From Azolla caroliniana (taxonomy: Eukaryota > Polypodiophyta): 64,000 nt of DNA. Each line of letters begins with the position of its first letter. The stretch's first letter is position 1. Below, in pieces: positions 45,701 to 57,277 of this stretch. The stretch is from contig JBHGNT010000005.1 in the NCBI GenBank assembly GCA_043228905.1, positions 24,242,001 through 24,306,000 of the forward strand. Direction: 5' to 3'. Both the position numbers and the translations under genes were made by a program. The notes beneath the pieces are model-generated. The model was not told the DNA's origin, searched no databases, and saw only the letters and a list, made by a program, of their open reading frames with translations.

Positions 45701-46848
45701 CTGGTGTGCTGGCTGAAGAAGAGCTTATACGGATTGAAGCAAGCTCCCCGACAATGGTACCAAAAGTTTGACTCCTTCATGACCGACCAAGGGTACCACA
45801 AGACGCAAGCCGATCACTGTGTATTTGTGAAGAACTTCGATGGAGGAGACTTCCAAATACTCCTTCTGTACATGGACGACATGCTAATCGTCGGACGATA
45901 CCAAATCAAGATCCGAATGCTGAAGAAGGCTCTGAACCGGACCTTCTCAATGAAAGGTTTGGGTCCGGCAAGACATATTTTGGGGATGCACATCATTTGG
46001 GACCGATCGAAGAAGCTGTTGTGGTTGTCATAGAAGAAGTACGTGACAAAGGTGCTTCAGAGGTTCAACATGGCAGATGCAAAGCCAGTTGGGTCAACAC
46101 TCCCGATGAACTGCAAGCTGTTCGGAAAACGGATCCCGAGGACGAAGGTAGAGAAGTCGGATATGATGAAGATACCATATTATGCCTCTACCGTCGGAAG
46201 CTTGATGTATGCAATGGTGTGCACCCGACCATATATTGCTTATGATGTAGGAGTAGTCAACCGATTCATGAGCAATCCGGGAAGAGAACACTGGAACATG
46301 GTCAAGTGGATACTCCGGTACTTGAAAGGCACCTCGAGTATGTGCCTCCAGTTCGACTCAGGTAAACTCCAACCGGAAGGCTTTACGGATTCGGATATGT
46401 CGGTTGATGTGGATACCAGCCGGTCCACTTCCGGATACGTCATGACATATGTAGGGGGAGCTGTATCGTGGCAGTCGAAGCTGTAGAAGTCCGTTGCACT
46501 GTCAACAATGAAAGCGGAGTACATGGCAGCTGTGGAAGCCGGCAAGGAAGTAATCTGCATAAGGACTTCATTGGAGAGATGGGGATTCGACATGAAGAAT
46601 ACCAGCTCTACTGCGACAACCAAAGTGCCATCTACATGGCTAAGAACGTGACCTACCATTCCTGGACCAAGCACAGCCAGAGAAGATATCACTAGCTCCA
46701 AGAGAAGGTAGAAGATCAAGACGTCGCGCTCATGAAGATCCACACGAAGGAGAACAGGTCGGATATGCTGACCAAGGTGTTGTCAGCCGACAAACTGGAC
46801 ACGTGCTGGAGACGGATCAAACTAACAAGAAATCCCATGCCGGAGTGA
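42783..46848 (+). pseudogene. Copia element 2 Gag-Pol, multiple nonsense codons
   Basis: It follows the same domain order as element 1: Gag start MEESFGSMFKL-like at 42783, zinc knuckle CFYCGKPRHFQKNC (about 43473-43515), protease with the catalytic aspartate changed (WVVNSGALFHLT, about 43695), integrase, reverse transcriptase with LLYMDDMLIVG (about 45868-45900, YVDD changed to YMDD) and RNase H to the stop at 46846-46848. At least eleven stops occur. Seven replace CAG of element 1 by TAG (43056, 44438, 44486, 45500, 45605, 46031, 46484). A frameshift lies near 43290. It is not functional. Confidence 0.95.
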
Positions 46849-46858
46849 AGGGGGAGTT

Positions 46859-47403
46859 TGTTGGGAATTTGGTCCCTCTGGATCCCATCTGAAGGAGCCG
46901 GATCGGACGAGCCGAAGGAACCAGACCGGATGCAGCAACCGAACCGGACCAGAAGATATCCGGATGGATCCGGTGTGAACCGCATCCATGGATATATCTG
47001 CAAATATGTTTTTGGTGTGCTTGTAAAGGCTATATTTGTAAATAGTTTTAAAGTCATATAATTATAAATATGACTTAGGGCAATCACTTTGTAGTGTGAG
47101 TGTTGTTGTTGTTGTTGTTGTTAGTTGTATCATAGTAGTACAGAGAGAGAGAGAGAGAGAAGTGAAGCCGCTGGTTTGCGAATATATAGAGCTCGAGGTC
47201 GTTGCCTCTGAGTCTCTTGTTGTACCTCCTTTCTCGTATAGTGATAGTTGGAGTTTGTGGCCTCCTGTGGTTTTTCCCAATTAGGGCTTTCCACGTAAAC
47301 ATCCTGTGTCGTCTCTTTTGTGTAAGTGTACAAACCTCCATTTCTGTTTTGTTCGTTCATAAAATGTTTGAGTTTCGGTTGTGGCCGAGCACTATTCTGC
47401 ACA
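46859..47403 (+). repeat. Copia element 2, 3' LTR
   Basis: 545 bp, with (GTT)n expansion near 47101-47122 and (GA)n at about 47142-47160. It is followed by CATAA. Confidence 0.92.
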
Positions 47404-50400
47404 CATAATGACATATAGAAATCTCAGTCCAAGGAGGGAGATCGGAGTCTCCCTACCATTCAATAGATAGTGGTTTGCATGCATGGACCTTCTTAGGTTA
47501 ATTTTCTTGCCTTGCATATGAACATATTTTAGGTTGCATCCATAACTCATAAGGCTCTATTAAAATTGTCAATCTTATTGTTTCCACTTTTTTCATAACA
47601 GATAGTACATGGTTAGCTCATGTTTGCGCCATTATGTTGACTCATATTCAAGTGTAGGGCCATATCTAAGTGATAAGTTATGCCATGCCGCACACATATG
47701 TTGCAATAAAATATGTTGGTAGAATATGGTAGGGATATCTACTCATGCATTAGTCGCTTAACTTTGTGTTGCATACATGCAACGACGAGGACTAATTTGT
47801 GTGGAATTAATCGATATTATTAGAGTGGTGACATACATTTGCATCTCTAGACCTATGATCTTGGAATAGATTTGTTGGGTGGCAAGTCTGTAGAGTTGGT
47901 TGTCTATGGAAACCATTAAGAATATCTGATGAAGAAATCAAGAAATTTTTAATGCAATTGCAAGATGAGACAACAATGTGGAAAATGTTGTAATCTTATA
48001 ACAAAAAGAAAATTTTAGCTAATAGAGCCTTTAATGCAAAACACAAGGCTCTTGGTTCCAATTGCGAAAATGTGTCTCCATGGGGGCGACCATGAGTGCA
48101 CTTCAAAGGTAGGGAGTATTGGAAAGGCTAACATTTGGGCATTGACCTTGATCCCTTGAAGGTGCAATCATAGGCTCTAGCAGGGTTATGCCTTGAGTGC
48201 GGAATATGTATGTCTTGAATGTTGAATATGTATGAGGAAATGGGTCGATGTGTGGCCTAACCTCACGATCAAAGAAACAACCACATGGCCATGTTTCTCA
48301 AAGTGTCCTTGTAATTTAGTTCACAATATTATTTTTGACATGCATAGTAAAAATATTTATTTCTATCATACCATACCGATCTCATTTGGAAACATATTAT
48401 CATATATATATTTTTCCATAAAAATGATCCTCCATTAGTATTAAGATTAAAGTAGCCAAAGGCAAGATACAAGATAATCCAACATTACAATGAATATTGT
48501 GCAACCAATCTTTCTAGATAAAGATAAAGGCAAGATACAAGATAATATCGGTGAACTTCTCCCTAAGTAATATTGTTGCCCAACCAACGTCCATATCACC
48601 AAGTAATGTTGATGCCATGCCAAAGCCCCGAGCATCAATTCCATCGTATTCTTCTTTCACAATGATTCCTTGAATGCTGCTACATGTAAGAGTTCATCAT
48701 ATCCAAATGATCCAGATGAATCTACCATATGAAAATACTAGTTCTCTACTCAATCCAATCTCCTCAGACCCTCATGAAAATTTTCTTCTACCTCCGCCAC
48801 CATCTTCGCTCATTGTTGTATAAACTGAAAACAAATAAATGTGCTTCAAAATATTTCCACATCAGCCATCTCTCCATTTTCCATGAAATTCCTGTATAGA
48901 CAACAAAGAAAAAATTAGTTGTCCTCATCCTCTCATGACATTTTGCTTCAACCCTCAACAACATCCTCACTCATCCTTTCAAAATAACATATTATCATAT
49001 TAAGTGAATACCATTCCAAACATGATCACACTTACTACTTATAAAGTGAAATGAACCAAAACTTTTCATACATCGTTGTCGAAAGTTATACGACCATCAA
49101 CCTCATGGAAGAACCAAGTACAATTTGAATTGTGAATAGAAACATCTAACTAAATTCTTGACACTTCCAAAAGAATTTTATATGTTCTATCAATATGCTA
49201 TATTTAGCTAAGATGGGAGATATTTTCATATAAAAGCATGACAATACATGGTGCTAACTTCACATCACGTCATTGTCCATGTTAATTAAGTTTCAAAATG
49301 CGCTTTTTTTTCAAAGTTGTGGTTTTTCAACGTCAATCATGAGAGGAATTTGAGTTTGGGCAAGTAATCACAATTTACTCATTCATCATCCAAGGCTGAT
49401 CAATGTAAATGGATTCTTGGTAACGAATAAGTATATGTAAATGTTCTGTTTTCCTTGTGAAATCAATGAATCCAGATATTAATGTCAAAAGATAAAAAAA
49501 GGAAGTATAGAAAATGCATTGCCCAAAATGTAGACCATTTGAAGATAATGACACACTTAGATTGCACCATATGAGACCAAGAGATTGCCATGTGTTAGAA
49601 GGAGGTTGAAAGCTGATGGCTTGGAACAAACCTCCACGCAACAATATTCCTAATGTGGGTCATAAGAGGATACTCATGTTACTCTCATTTCATAAAAGCT
49701 TGTATAGGAGATAGTGTGTGCGCACACAGAACAAACTTCATGTATATGCGATAAAATCCTATAACGTGGCTCTTCAACCACATCAATGATAAACAAAAAA
49801 AGTGCAAAAGGGAGAAGGAATCATAGATAGGACGATAAATGAGGGATTTCCATATTTGAGTGGATTGTCATGCATAAAGTTAAGAATATTGTGAGTTTAA
49901 GTGGGTGTCAATGGCCATACATGGCCATATTTGTGCATATGCTTCTATGTGCATGTACATGTTGACATATGAAACACTACATACACAACAAATGCACAAA
50001 AAATTTCATGCCTTGACTAATTTTGATAAATAATAATACCATGGTATCATGTCATACACTAGACTCTATGTGTTGTACAATCCTATAGTGATATGTAGCC
50101 ACTTAGCTACATATTTGTTTGACTTTACCAATACAATATCATTCTTTGTCATTGATTTTTTCTGCTATTTAGAGTTGACATAATGACCTATGTATGATGT
50201 ATCCAAATTTTGTATCGCGTTGTCCTAGTTCAACTTCTCCCAGCAATTGTGCTCATATACTTTTTTGTGTCGGTCATGATTGTCGTGTCACTCTTTTTTT
50301 TCCTCAACATGATTCTTTCTTCACACAATTTTGTCTTTCTTCTTCCTTTGGAGTTGCCCTTGTAAACCTTTGTAATCCCCCTTTGAGGAAGGGGAATAAT

Positions 50401-50530
50401 GTTTTGAGAACCCTAGTTTGAAATGTCATCGTAAAGCATATATTGAGGTTCAAAAAGTAATTGTGCTTTCACTCCCCATCAGCATCTTCCATGGTAGACT
50501 CTTCACTAGTAAGGCAATGTTTTTTTTTCA

Positions 50531-50811
50531 ACTTTGGGTTGTGGAAACTGATCTGTAAATCTGTGTTTAAGAGCAACTTCTTATTATGCATGATCCTAAA
50601 CTAAAGCCCATAACATTAATATTTCTGGTTACACCATAATGTTCTCACCGTCACCACCAAGCACTTTTTTCTACTTTGGGTTGTGGAAAGTGATTTGTAA
50701 ATCTATCGTTTAGGAGAAACATTGTATTATGCATGATCCCAAACTAAAGCCCACAACTTTAATCTTTAAGATTACACCATATTGTTCTCACCTTCACTGT
50801 CAAGCACTTTC
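50531..50811. repeat. 142-bp tandem duplication
   Basis: ACTTTGGGTTGTGGAAACTG at 50531 recurs at 50673. Both copies end near TTCTCACC.TCAC...CAAGCACTTT, with about 80% identity. Confidence 0.85.
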
Positions 50812-53314
50812 CTAAGTATCACAAGCTCATAGATGCAAGGAAAACCAAGGAGAATTTTGACTCATATTTTTTCTTTGCTTGATGTTATGAAACAACTTAT
50901 TGATGTTCATAATTCTACATAAATGAAGATAACAAGTCACAAGTTTAGGTTTGAGTGTCATTGAAGAATCTGTAGCCAATCTTACAAGTTCACTAATACA
51001 ATCTTCTAAAAGAAAAACAAATGAGACTATGAATACCAAAGTTATATTATAATAATTGATCTTGTGGCTCCATTACAATGTCAAGACTTCTAAAAGGCAT
51101 CAACCATTCCTAGGTTGCTTTATCACTGCTATATTAGAAATATTTTTATCTTCAATGACCTGATCAACATGTCACTTGTTTACGTTGAGAAGCCTATCTG
51201 AAGATTTAGATTGTTTACATTTTATGGACATTCAATTGTATTTTTGGGTAGACAATACATAAATACCCTTAGTCTATTTTAGGGCCTTAGCATACTTAAA
51301 TAAATGGGTGATTGTAAATGAGATTGAGTCCAATTTTTGGTTCGCATTTACAAGGGTTGCTTGTTGATCAATCCCCTTTTCCCATTGATATAGTTTTTAA
51401 CCTAAAAATGGTGAAAATTCTAAGGAACTGTAATATGCTCCTAGTTGTCAATGCCTAGATCGTGATTGATACCAAGGTGTTCCAATAGTATGACTCCAGG
51501 CTCTATAAATGTTATTGTTTACATTTCTTTTACACTTTCGCATAGGCGTTTTCAATTGTGTATTTCATCAATCATGGTTTTATGTTGGCATGCTTGAGTT
51601 AGATTCATGGAAGATCCCTCACAGAAAAAGAAAAAGGTTCGACCCAAGATCATTGTCCCCACTTAACTGGAGTTGAGGCTCTTGAAATTTGGGGACTGTT
51701 TGGAGAATTCAATAGCAATGGACTCTTACAGTTTGGAGGTTTGAACGATTTGCCCATCTTTAACCGACAAAAGAAGTGAAATCACATCATTTGAATGCCT
51801 AAGGGAATAGTATGTTTTGTACAGTAACTTTGAGAATATGAAGGTGCAAATGTGGTCGACAAAGAACAATGTGTAAGTGAAAGCATGAGCATTTCAATAA
51901 TGATACATTTAACACTATTGCTTACAAGCCATTGCTTCTTATAGTATCAAGTAGAATCGTATCATAAAGGTACATATTTTCTTGGAAAAATCTCGAGGTC
52001 AAAGAAATTGCAAGGTAAGAAATCAATCTTGTAAAACCTACTTGGGAGGAACCAAGACCCCTTTACCCATTATTCCACTTTGAGAAAAAAAAATTGTTTG
52101 ACGCATGTGAGATAAAAAAAGCCTATTTTGCTTTATAGAGGGTTGAAAATAGGGATGTTTGGCTTACTATGATTTCTGAATTGAGAAGAGATGTCTTTAG
52201 GCACACATTAAGATGTTTTCTCTTTGCGGATATGGATACACTTATATGAGGTCTTTTGGACTTAAGTAAATCATGCACTATCTTGTTGATCATTTTGATG
52301 ATGCCATTGTGTGCACCCTACCATTAACATATATATACATACATATTTGAATAAAAAAACCATAGCGAAGGGAGTAGTGAGATATTTGAGAGGGGAAAAT
52401 ATTATAAGTAGCATGGTTGAAGGATTAGAAAGATGGACATTATTAATTTTTCCAAGTTAACCAAGGATCACTTGTGAGAAATAGAGTTATCTTGTGTATT
52501 TGTTGTTTGTCATTAAAAGAGGGTTGGTTAGTGAAGATTGCTTCACAAAGACAGGAAGGTCATGCCTCCAACCCCTACATACCCCACTGTCATCTAACAA
52601 AACATTGCAAAATAGGTGAGAGCACGCATGGTAATAAAAACATGGCCTACCACTAAAGTTGGGCTTGTCCACAAAAGAGATAGAGAAACCCTTGCACACG
52701 CTAGAGAATATAACATGTTTTTATTTTGGAGAGAGAACTTTATACTGTACATATCTATTGATGATGAGAGATGTGAGAATGAGAAAACAGTTAAAGACAG
52801 AAGGCATCATGTCATGGATGGTTGATTGGTGAGAGATATAGGATAGTGGGGAGAAAGTTGGTTGTTTAATTTATGAGAGAGAGATGAGGTCGATATGATC
52901 AAGAAAACGATGAATGATGTGATAAGACCCAAGCCATATCACATTGGGTGGAAGGATCATCATGTTAAGTGAGACAATATGTTCCCAACATGTAAAGGGT
53001 CCTTTGTACAATGTGTAAAATCGATGAGACAAAGAGAAAGAGAGAGAAAAGGGATGGATATAATGTGAATATGACCTCGAAGGCGACCGAATGATGTGAT
53101 AAGACTCAACAATAGAATGCTCGGTGGGAGGACCATCATGTTTAGTAAAGGAACATTGTTTGTAGTAGCACGATAATTACAAGATGAGATGAGCTAAATA
53201 ATAACATACGTTAGAGCAGAATATGAATATCTATGTGAAAATGCCTAGTGTACACCTGTGCAAATCGATTTTTTTCAATAGCTTTTGATGTGTTGATGGA
53301 CCAATCCAAACAAA

Positions 53315-53356
53315 ACACACACACATGCACACGCACACGCACACGCACGCACACAG
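53315..53356. repeat. (CA)n microsatellite with CG interruptions
   Basis: Alternating CA with ACGCAC interruptions runs across about 42 bp. Confidence 0.9.
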
Positions 53357-55333
53357 ACATAGCCACAAAAAGACGAGTCTCTATTTAGCAATAACTAGTG
53401 CAAAACCTCAAAATGAGTTGAAACCCTCAAATAAACGTTGACATAAAGGGCACTATGGATGATATAATGCTCAAAAGCACTCAAACGAATATCTGGAAGT
53501 CGGGTAGTGGAAGGTCGTGTACCCTCAAACAATCATACAAAGATTGACAACACGATTGCTTAAAGCACATGGACTCATTAATATTGGGCTTCATTGGAGA
53601 CTACATATCGGCTACGTGATTTCCAAAGAGTCCACAATGCACAAGATCTCGAGATTCATTCGTTTGTCCATTAGTTTGTAAAGCTTGAGGAATAAATGGA
53701 AAAAGAAATTTGACGCATGCCATCCACACACTCACTCACTCAGTCAATCACACAATGTTGAGAGATAAGGACATGGACTATATTGAGAGGTGTTGATGTA
53801 AGAAGGAATGTTTTGTTGGACGGCTTGGGGGTGGGGTATATGAGTACATGTTTTTATCTGGAGGGGGGCGGAATTTGCGAAACAGAGGAGATGAGAGTGG
53901 GCACGTATCGAGATCAGTTATCTAGCAATCCAGAATATAGAATATATGTATATATATGTATGTAAGTGAGGGCAGACAAATCGGGGGCCTAGCAAGGGAC
54001 GAAAATCTAAGATCAAATCTGATAGGGAGAGGTGTGGTGTGACTTTATTTTTATTTGCTTTTTGCGTACCTTGGCATATAGTTTGTCCGGACAAGCGTGT
54101 GTGTGGACACATTCTCGTCAGCTCTTCTTCTTCTTCCTTTCCTATGTTGTTTGGTAGAGTAAATTTTTACCATCATTTCCGGAGAGAATTTTTTTTTTTT
54201 TTGCACAACTTTTTCGTTGTATTATCTGCCACATTGTGTGAACATACACACACAAAAAAATACACTATCCTTACTACTTACTACTTTTTTTTTATACCTT
54301 CATTTTGTTCAATTTATGTTTCTAGCCTTGGGATACTTTTGTAGTTTCCCAAAACTTTGGCAAAGGGAAAAAAAACACATACACAGCTGTACAGCAAAAA
54401 ATAAAATAATAAAACAAATATATATACTTAAACTAAATAAATAGGAAATGTAATAGTCACAGGTTTCAGATCAGGAAAGTTCAAATAGTTGGGCATACAT
54501 ATAAATACACAGAAATAGAAAGCTATATCTATATCTATTTGTTTTTCATAGTTTAGTTGTGGCCCATGAAGAAAAAAAAAGATGAAAACAAGAATTTCAT
54601 TTGTCTTATAATGCTCGTTCCACCACGAAAAATCAATAAACTAAATTAACATAAAAAGCCTTAATCTAAACTTAAAAAGTTCTTATTTATTTTAATCAGA
54701 GTTCTTTCCCCGGCCATCATCATTTGATTCAAGGAAGTTTTGTTTTAGTTTTATTTTCTCAGTAAAAGCAAAAGAAAAGCAAAAAAACAAAAGCTTCATT
54801 TACTTGTTTAATTGCTTTTTTTTGTTCTATTGTAATTTATTCTTTTAAATCTGGCTACTTATTTAAAAAAACAAAAACAAATGGCAGATTCCAGGGAAAA
54901 AAAGCAAAGAAAAACAAAAAAGCAGTTAAGTAATATTAAGGGGGAAAAAATTAAAACTATGAAAGAATAAGTTTGATTTATTTTACTAAAAGATAATAAA
55001 AACAAACAAAGGAAATTTAAAAAAAATTAAAAGGCATTGTTTTGTGCTCCTTTATGTTAGGATGACTTTAGGAATGAGAAAAAATTAAACAAAAAAAGAT
55101 TAAATTCCAGCAATAATAAAATAATGACCTAATGATTTTTTGGTCCCCCCTCCCCCTTTCCTTAGTGTAGTAAAAGAAATGGAAACAAATAAATAAATTT
55201 AACAGAAAACAGGGATCCAAAATTCTTTAGAGTTATCCTTAAGTCCTTAGAGAAACAAAAGTCTAAAAAAAACAAACACAAAAGAACGCATATAAATAAA
55301 TTCCAAGAGCTAAAATTTGTTTATTTTATTTGG

Positions 55334-55366
55334 ACCAATGGCCACACAGCATTATCATTATAAAAG
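55334..55366 (+). promoter_or_regulatory. CCAAT and TATA boxes of the FAF-domain gene
   Basis: CCAAT at 55334-55338 and TATAAAAG at 55359-55366 precede the ATG at 55553 by about 190 bp, leaving a plausible pyrimidine-rich leader starting near 55390. Confidence 0.6.
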
Positions 55367-55552
55367 GGTGGGTTTGCCACCCCTCCTTTATCTCTCTTCA
55401 AATAACACCCATTCAATTTTAATCTCTATCCCCTATAGTTTTTCATTCTCTTTGTCACTAGTGTATATGTATGTATGTATTCATTGATTATGATCCATTA
55501 ATCCTCCCACTCCTTGATTTCTTGTGCACTTAATCCGATCCCGCACCCTAAC

Positions 55553-57277
55553 ATGAACCATCCAACAAGCCGATTAAGCTCGCCATTAATGCACCCCGCC
55601 TCCATCTTCGAGCCTCTTTACATGAGCCCTAGTAAAGTAGCTCAAAGTAGTGACAAACACATCCTTGGTGGTGTCACTAGTGTCCCTAGCACTACTACCA
55701 CTAGTCCACAAGGCCTCATCGGTTCCTCGGATCGTGACCACCACGATGATGGTAGCGTAGCTAGCAAGCTCCTCGCGTCCATCATCACGAAGAGCATGTC
55801 GAGCCCTTCGTTGATGATCTCCTCCACCAATTCCCCTTGCAAGGAGTCGGTGCGCGAGACCCCTTACCAGAAGAGCCTCAAGCTCAAGAGGATGAAGCTC
55901 CAACACTGCGCCGAGGAGCTCGGCTCCGAGTCTTCGAGCTCCGACTACTATGTGGGCGATTACGGCTCGCCCACTTACGGCCTTAGGGATGTGCCCGGCT
56001 TCTTCTCCATCGAAACACCCGCCCATCACATGGCTCCGAACCCTCCTCCCCTTTCCGAAGAACTAGGGCTAGAGATCAATAGGAACCGTGCCCCCCCAAC
56101 TAGTGCCAATCCCATGATCACCGTTAGATCTTCGCCTAACCTTACCTTAAATGATCATTCCAATAGTAGCAAGTCGAATCGGCACTACATGAATCATTGC
56201 CAATCCAATGGCAAGAACACCAAATCCTTCCCTCCTCCTCTCTCCCACACTTTGCCCACATCCTCCAATGCTTACAACCTGTCGAGCGGGGGCGATTCGG
56301 TGTCTCTTCGTGCCTACCGCGAGGATGGCCGGTTTGTACTCAAAGAGGTCAAGGTCAATTTTTGCCGAAGATACTTCCATGCCGATCGCAAGGATGGCCG
56401 CTTGACACTTCACCTCTTAACAAGGGATGATGACCACAATGAAGACTCGGAATTAGCCCCAACAAAGTGTGACACCATCGACAACATTGGCAACGATACG
56501 ATATCTCAAGAGCTCCGCGAAAAGAATTCGGATGAACATATATTGGTTTCCTATAATGGGACCACCATGAATACAGCCTCAATAGAATCTGAGGAGATAC
56601 TAAAGCCCAAGCCCAATAAGGTACTATACGCAAATGGGCAATGTAATTCCATGGCTATTTTGGCTCATCCAAAGCTCACTAATGAGGCCTTGGTACTAGA
56701 GTATCCTAGATTGGCCACTCGATTAAAGATGTCCATGTTCAAGATTCCTAGGCCCATCTATTCATCCCTAGACTACTATACCCCTAGCACTATCATAGTC
56801 ACTATCGCGCTCCTAATGTATGGCACTACATGTACCCCCGACGAAGAACTAGAGGACCAAGTCCATGGTGGTGGTTCGCGTAATGCAATTAATGTTGAGG
56901 AAGACATAGTAAATGAGGAAGGGGGTGGAATTACTGCATTGGTGATGGGGAATCGAATACGAGATCTAATAAATGAGGGCACTGTTGTCGATGATTCGAG
57001 GGAGGTGGGGTCAACAAGCAAGTATTATAATAATGATGTGGGGCAAACATATAGTTGCAACAATAATGTTGAAGGTGGTCATAGTGAATTGGTTAGCTCC
57101 TCAACTTTCCAAGGTACACCTTGGGATAATTCAATTCATAGCGGGATCGGTACGATAAGGTTCATCAATACAGATCCACCGATTCGGCGTGGTGTCCTCT
57201 ATTGCAAGGATAGAAGCCACCTAACCTTTCATTCCAAAAGCTTCATCAAGAGTCGGCCCGTAGCTATTCGATCTTAA
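55553..57277 (+). CDS. FANTASTIC FOUR (FAF)-domain protein, long form
   Basis: The 574-residue single-exon protein has no stops. ATG at 55553 (MNHPTSRLSSP) is the first in frame. Near residue 115-130, LQHCAEELGSESSSSD matches the conserved N-terminal motif of FAF proteins (LE.CTE.LGSE). Residues about 225-290 are the FAF domain: FPPPLSHTLP, then SLRAYREDGRFVLKEVKV, then DRKDGRLTLHLL. FAF proteins are plant-specific and, in Arabidopsis, limit shoot meristem size through the WUSCHEL pathway, while longer FAF-like members are less studied. The C-terminal half (about 300-574) is long, low in recognisable domains and acidic in parts, unlike the roughly 240-residue Arabidopsis FAF1-4. GC content is highest in the N-terminal third. 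No neighbours suggest an operon-like context. Identity is firm at domain level, and the function is inferred. Confidence 0.88.
   Translation: MNHPTSRLSSPLMHPASIFEPLYMSPSKVAQSSDKHILGGVTSVPSTTTTSPQGLIGSSDRDHHDDGSVASKLLASIITKSMSSPSLMISSTNSPCKESVRETPYQKSLKLKRMKLQHCAEELGSESSSSDYYVGDYGSPTYGLRDVPGFFSIETPAHHMAPNPPPLSEELGLEINRNRAPPTSANPMITVRSSPNLTLNDHSNSSKSNRHYMNHCQSNGKNTKSFPPPLSHTLPTSSNAYNLSSGGDSVSLRAYREDGRFVLKEVKVNFCRRYFHADRKDGRLTLHLLTRDDDHNEDSELAPTKCDTIDNIGNDTISQELREKNSDEHILVSYNGTTMNTASIESEEILKPKPNKVLYANGQCNSMAILAHPKLTNEALVLEYPRLATRLKMSMFKIPRPIYSSLDYYTPSTIIVTIALLMYGTTCTPDEELEDQVHGGGSRNAINVEEDIVNEEGGGITALVMGNRIRDLINEGTVVDDSREVGSTSKYYNNDVGQTYSCNNNVEGGHSELVSSSTFQGTPWDNSIHSGIGTIRFINTDPPIRRGVLYCKDRSHLTFHSKSFIKSRPVAIRS

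Larger units (their letters stand above)
42223..47403 (+). mobile_element. Ty1/Copia element 2, old and degraded
   Basis: LTRs at 42223-42757 and 46859-47403 start TGTTGGGAATT and end TTC/TTCTGCACA-type, flanked by CATAA (42218-42222 and 47404-47408). The primer site is TGGTATCAGA (42761), and the purine tract GAAGGGGGAG (about 46847-46856) is intact. The coding region is clearly related to element 1 (20348-25828), but the LTRs are largely different in U3. Many stops show it is an older insertion. Confidence 0.95.
47409..55330. other. Long AT-rich intergenic region
   Basis: No gene is supported in almost 8 kb. It contains a possible LINE 3' end on the minus strand (about 48425-48720, ending TACTAATGGAGGATC), a 142-bp tandem duplication (50531-50811), a weak repeat near 52912 and 53086, a (CA)n tract (53315-53356) and, from about 54360 to 55330, A-rich sequence with many short A-runs. 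Confidence 0.5.

Noticed and set aside
48425-48720. Host coding exon on the minus strand
   Set aside because: The end TACTAATGGAGGATC resembles LINE 3' ends and no splice sites or motifs support a gene.
52487-52825. Small open frames on both strands
   Set aside because: Short, AT-rich, without motifs or promoter context.
55586-56029. 147-codon minus-strand frame
   Set aside because: It is antisense to the FAF-domain gene in its GC-rich N-terminal part and has no start context or motif.
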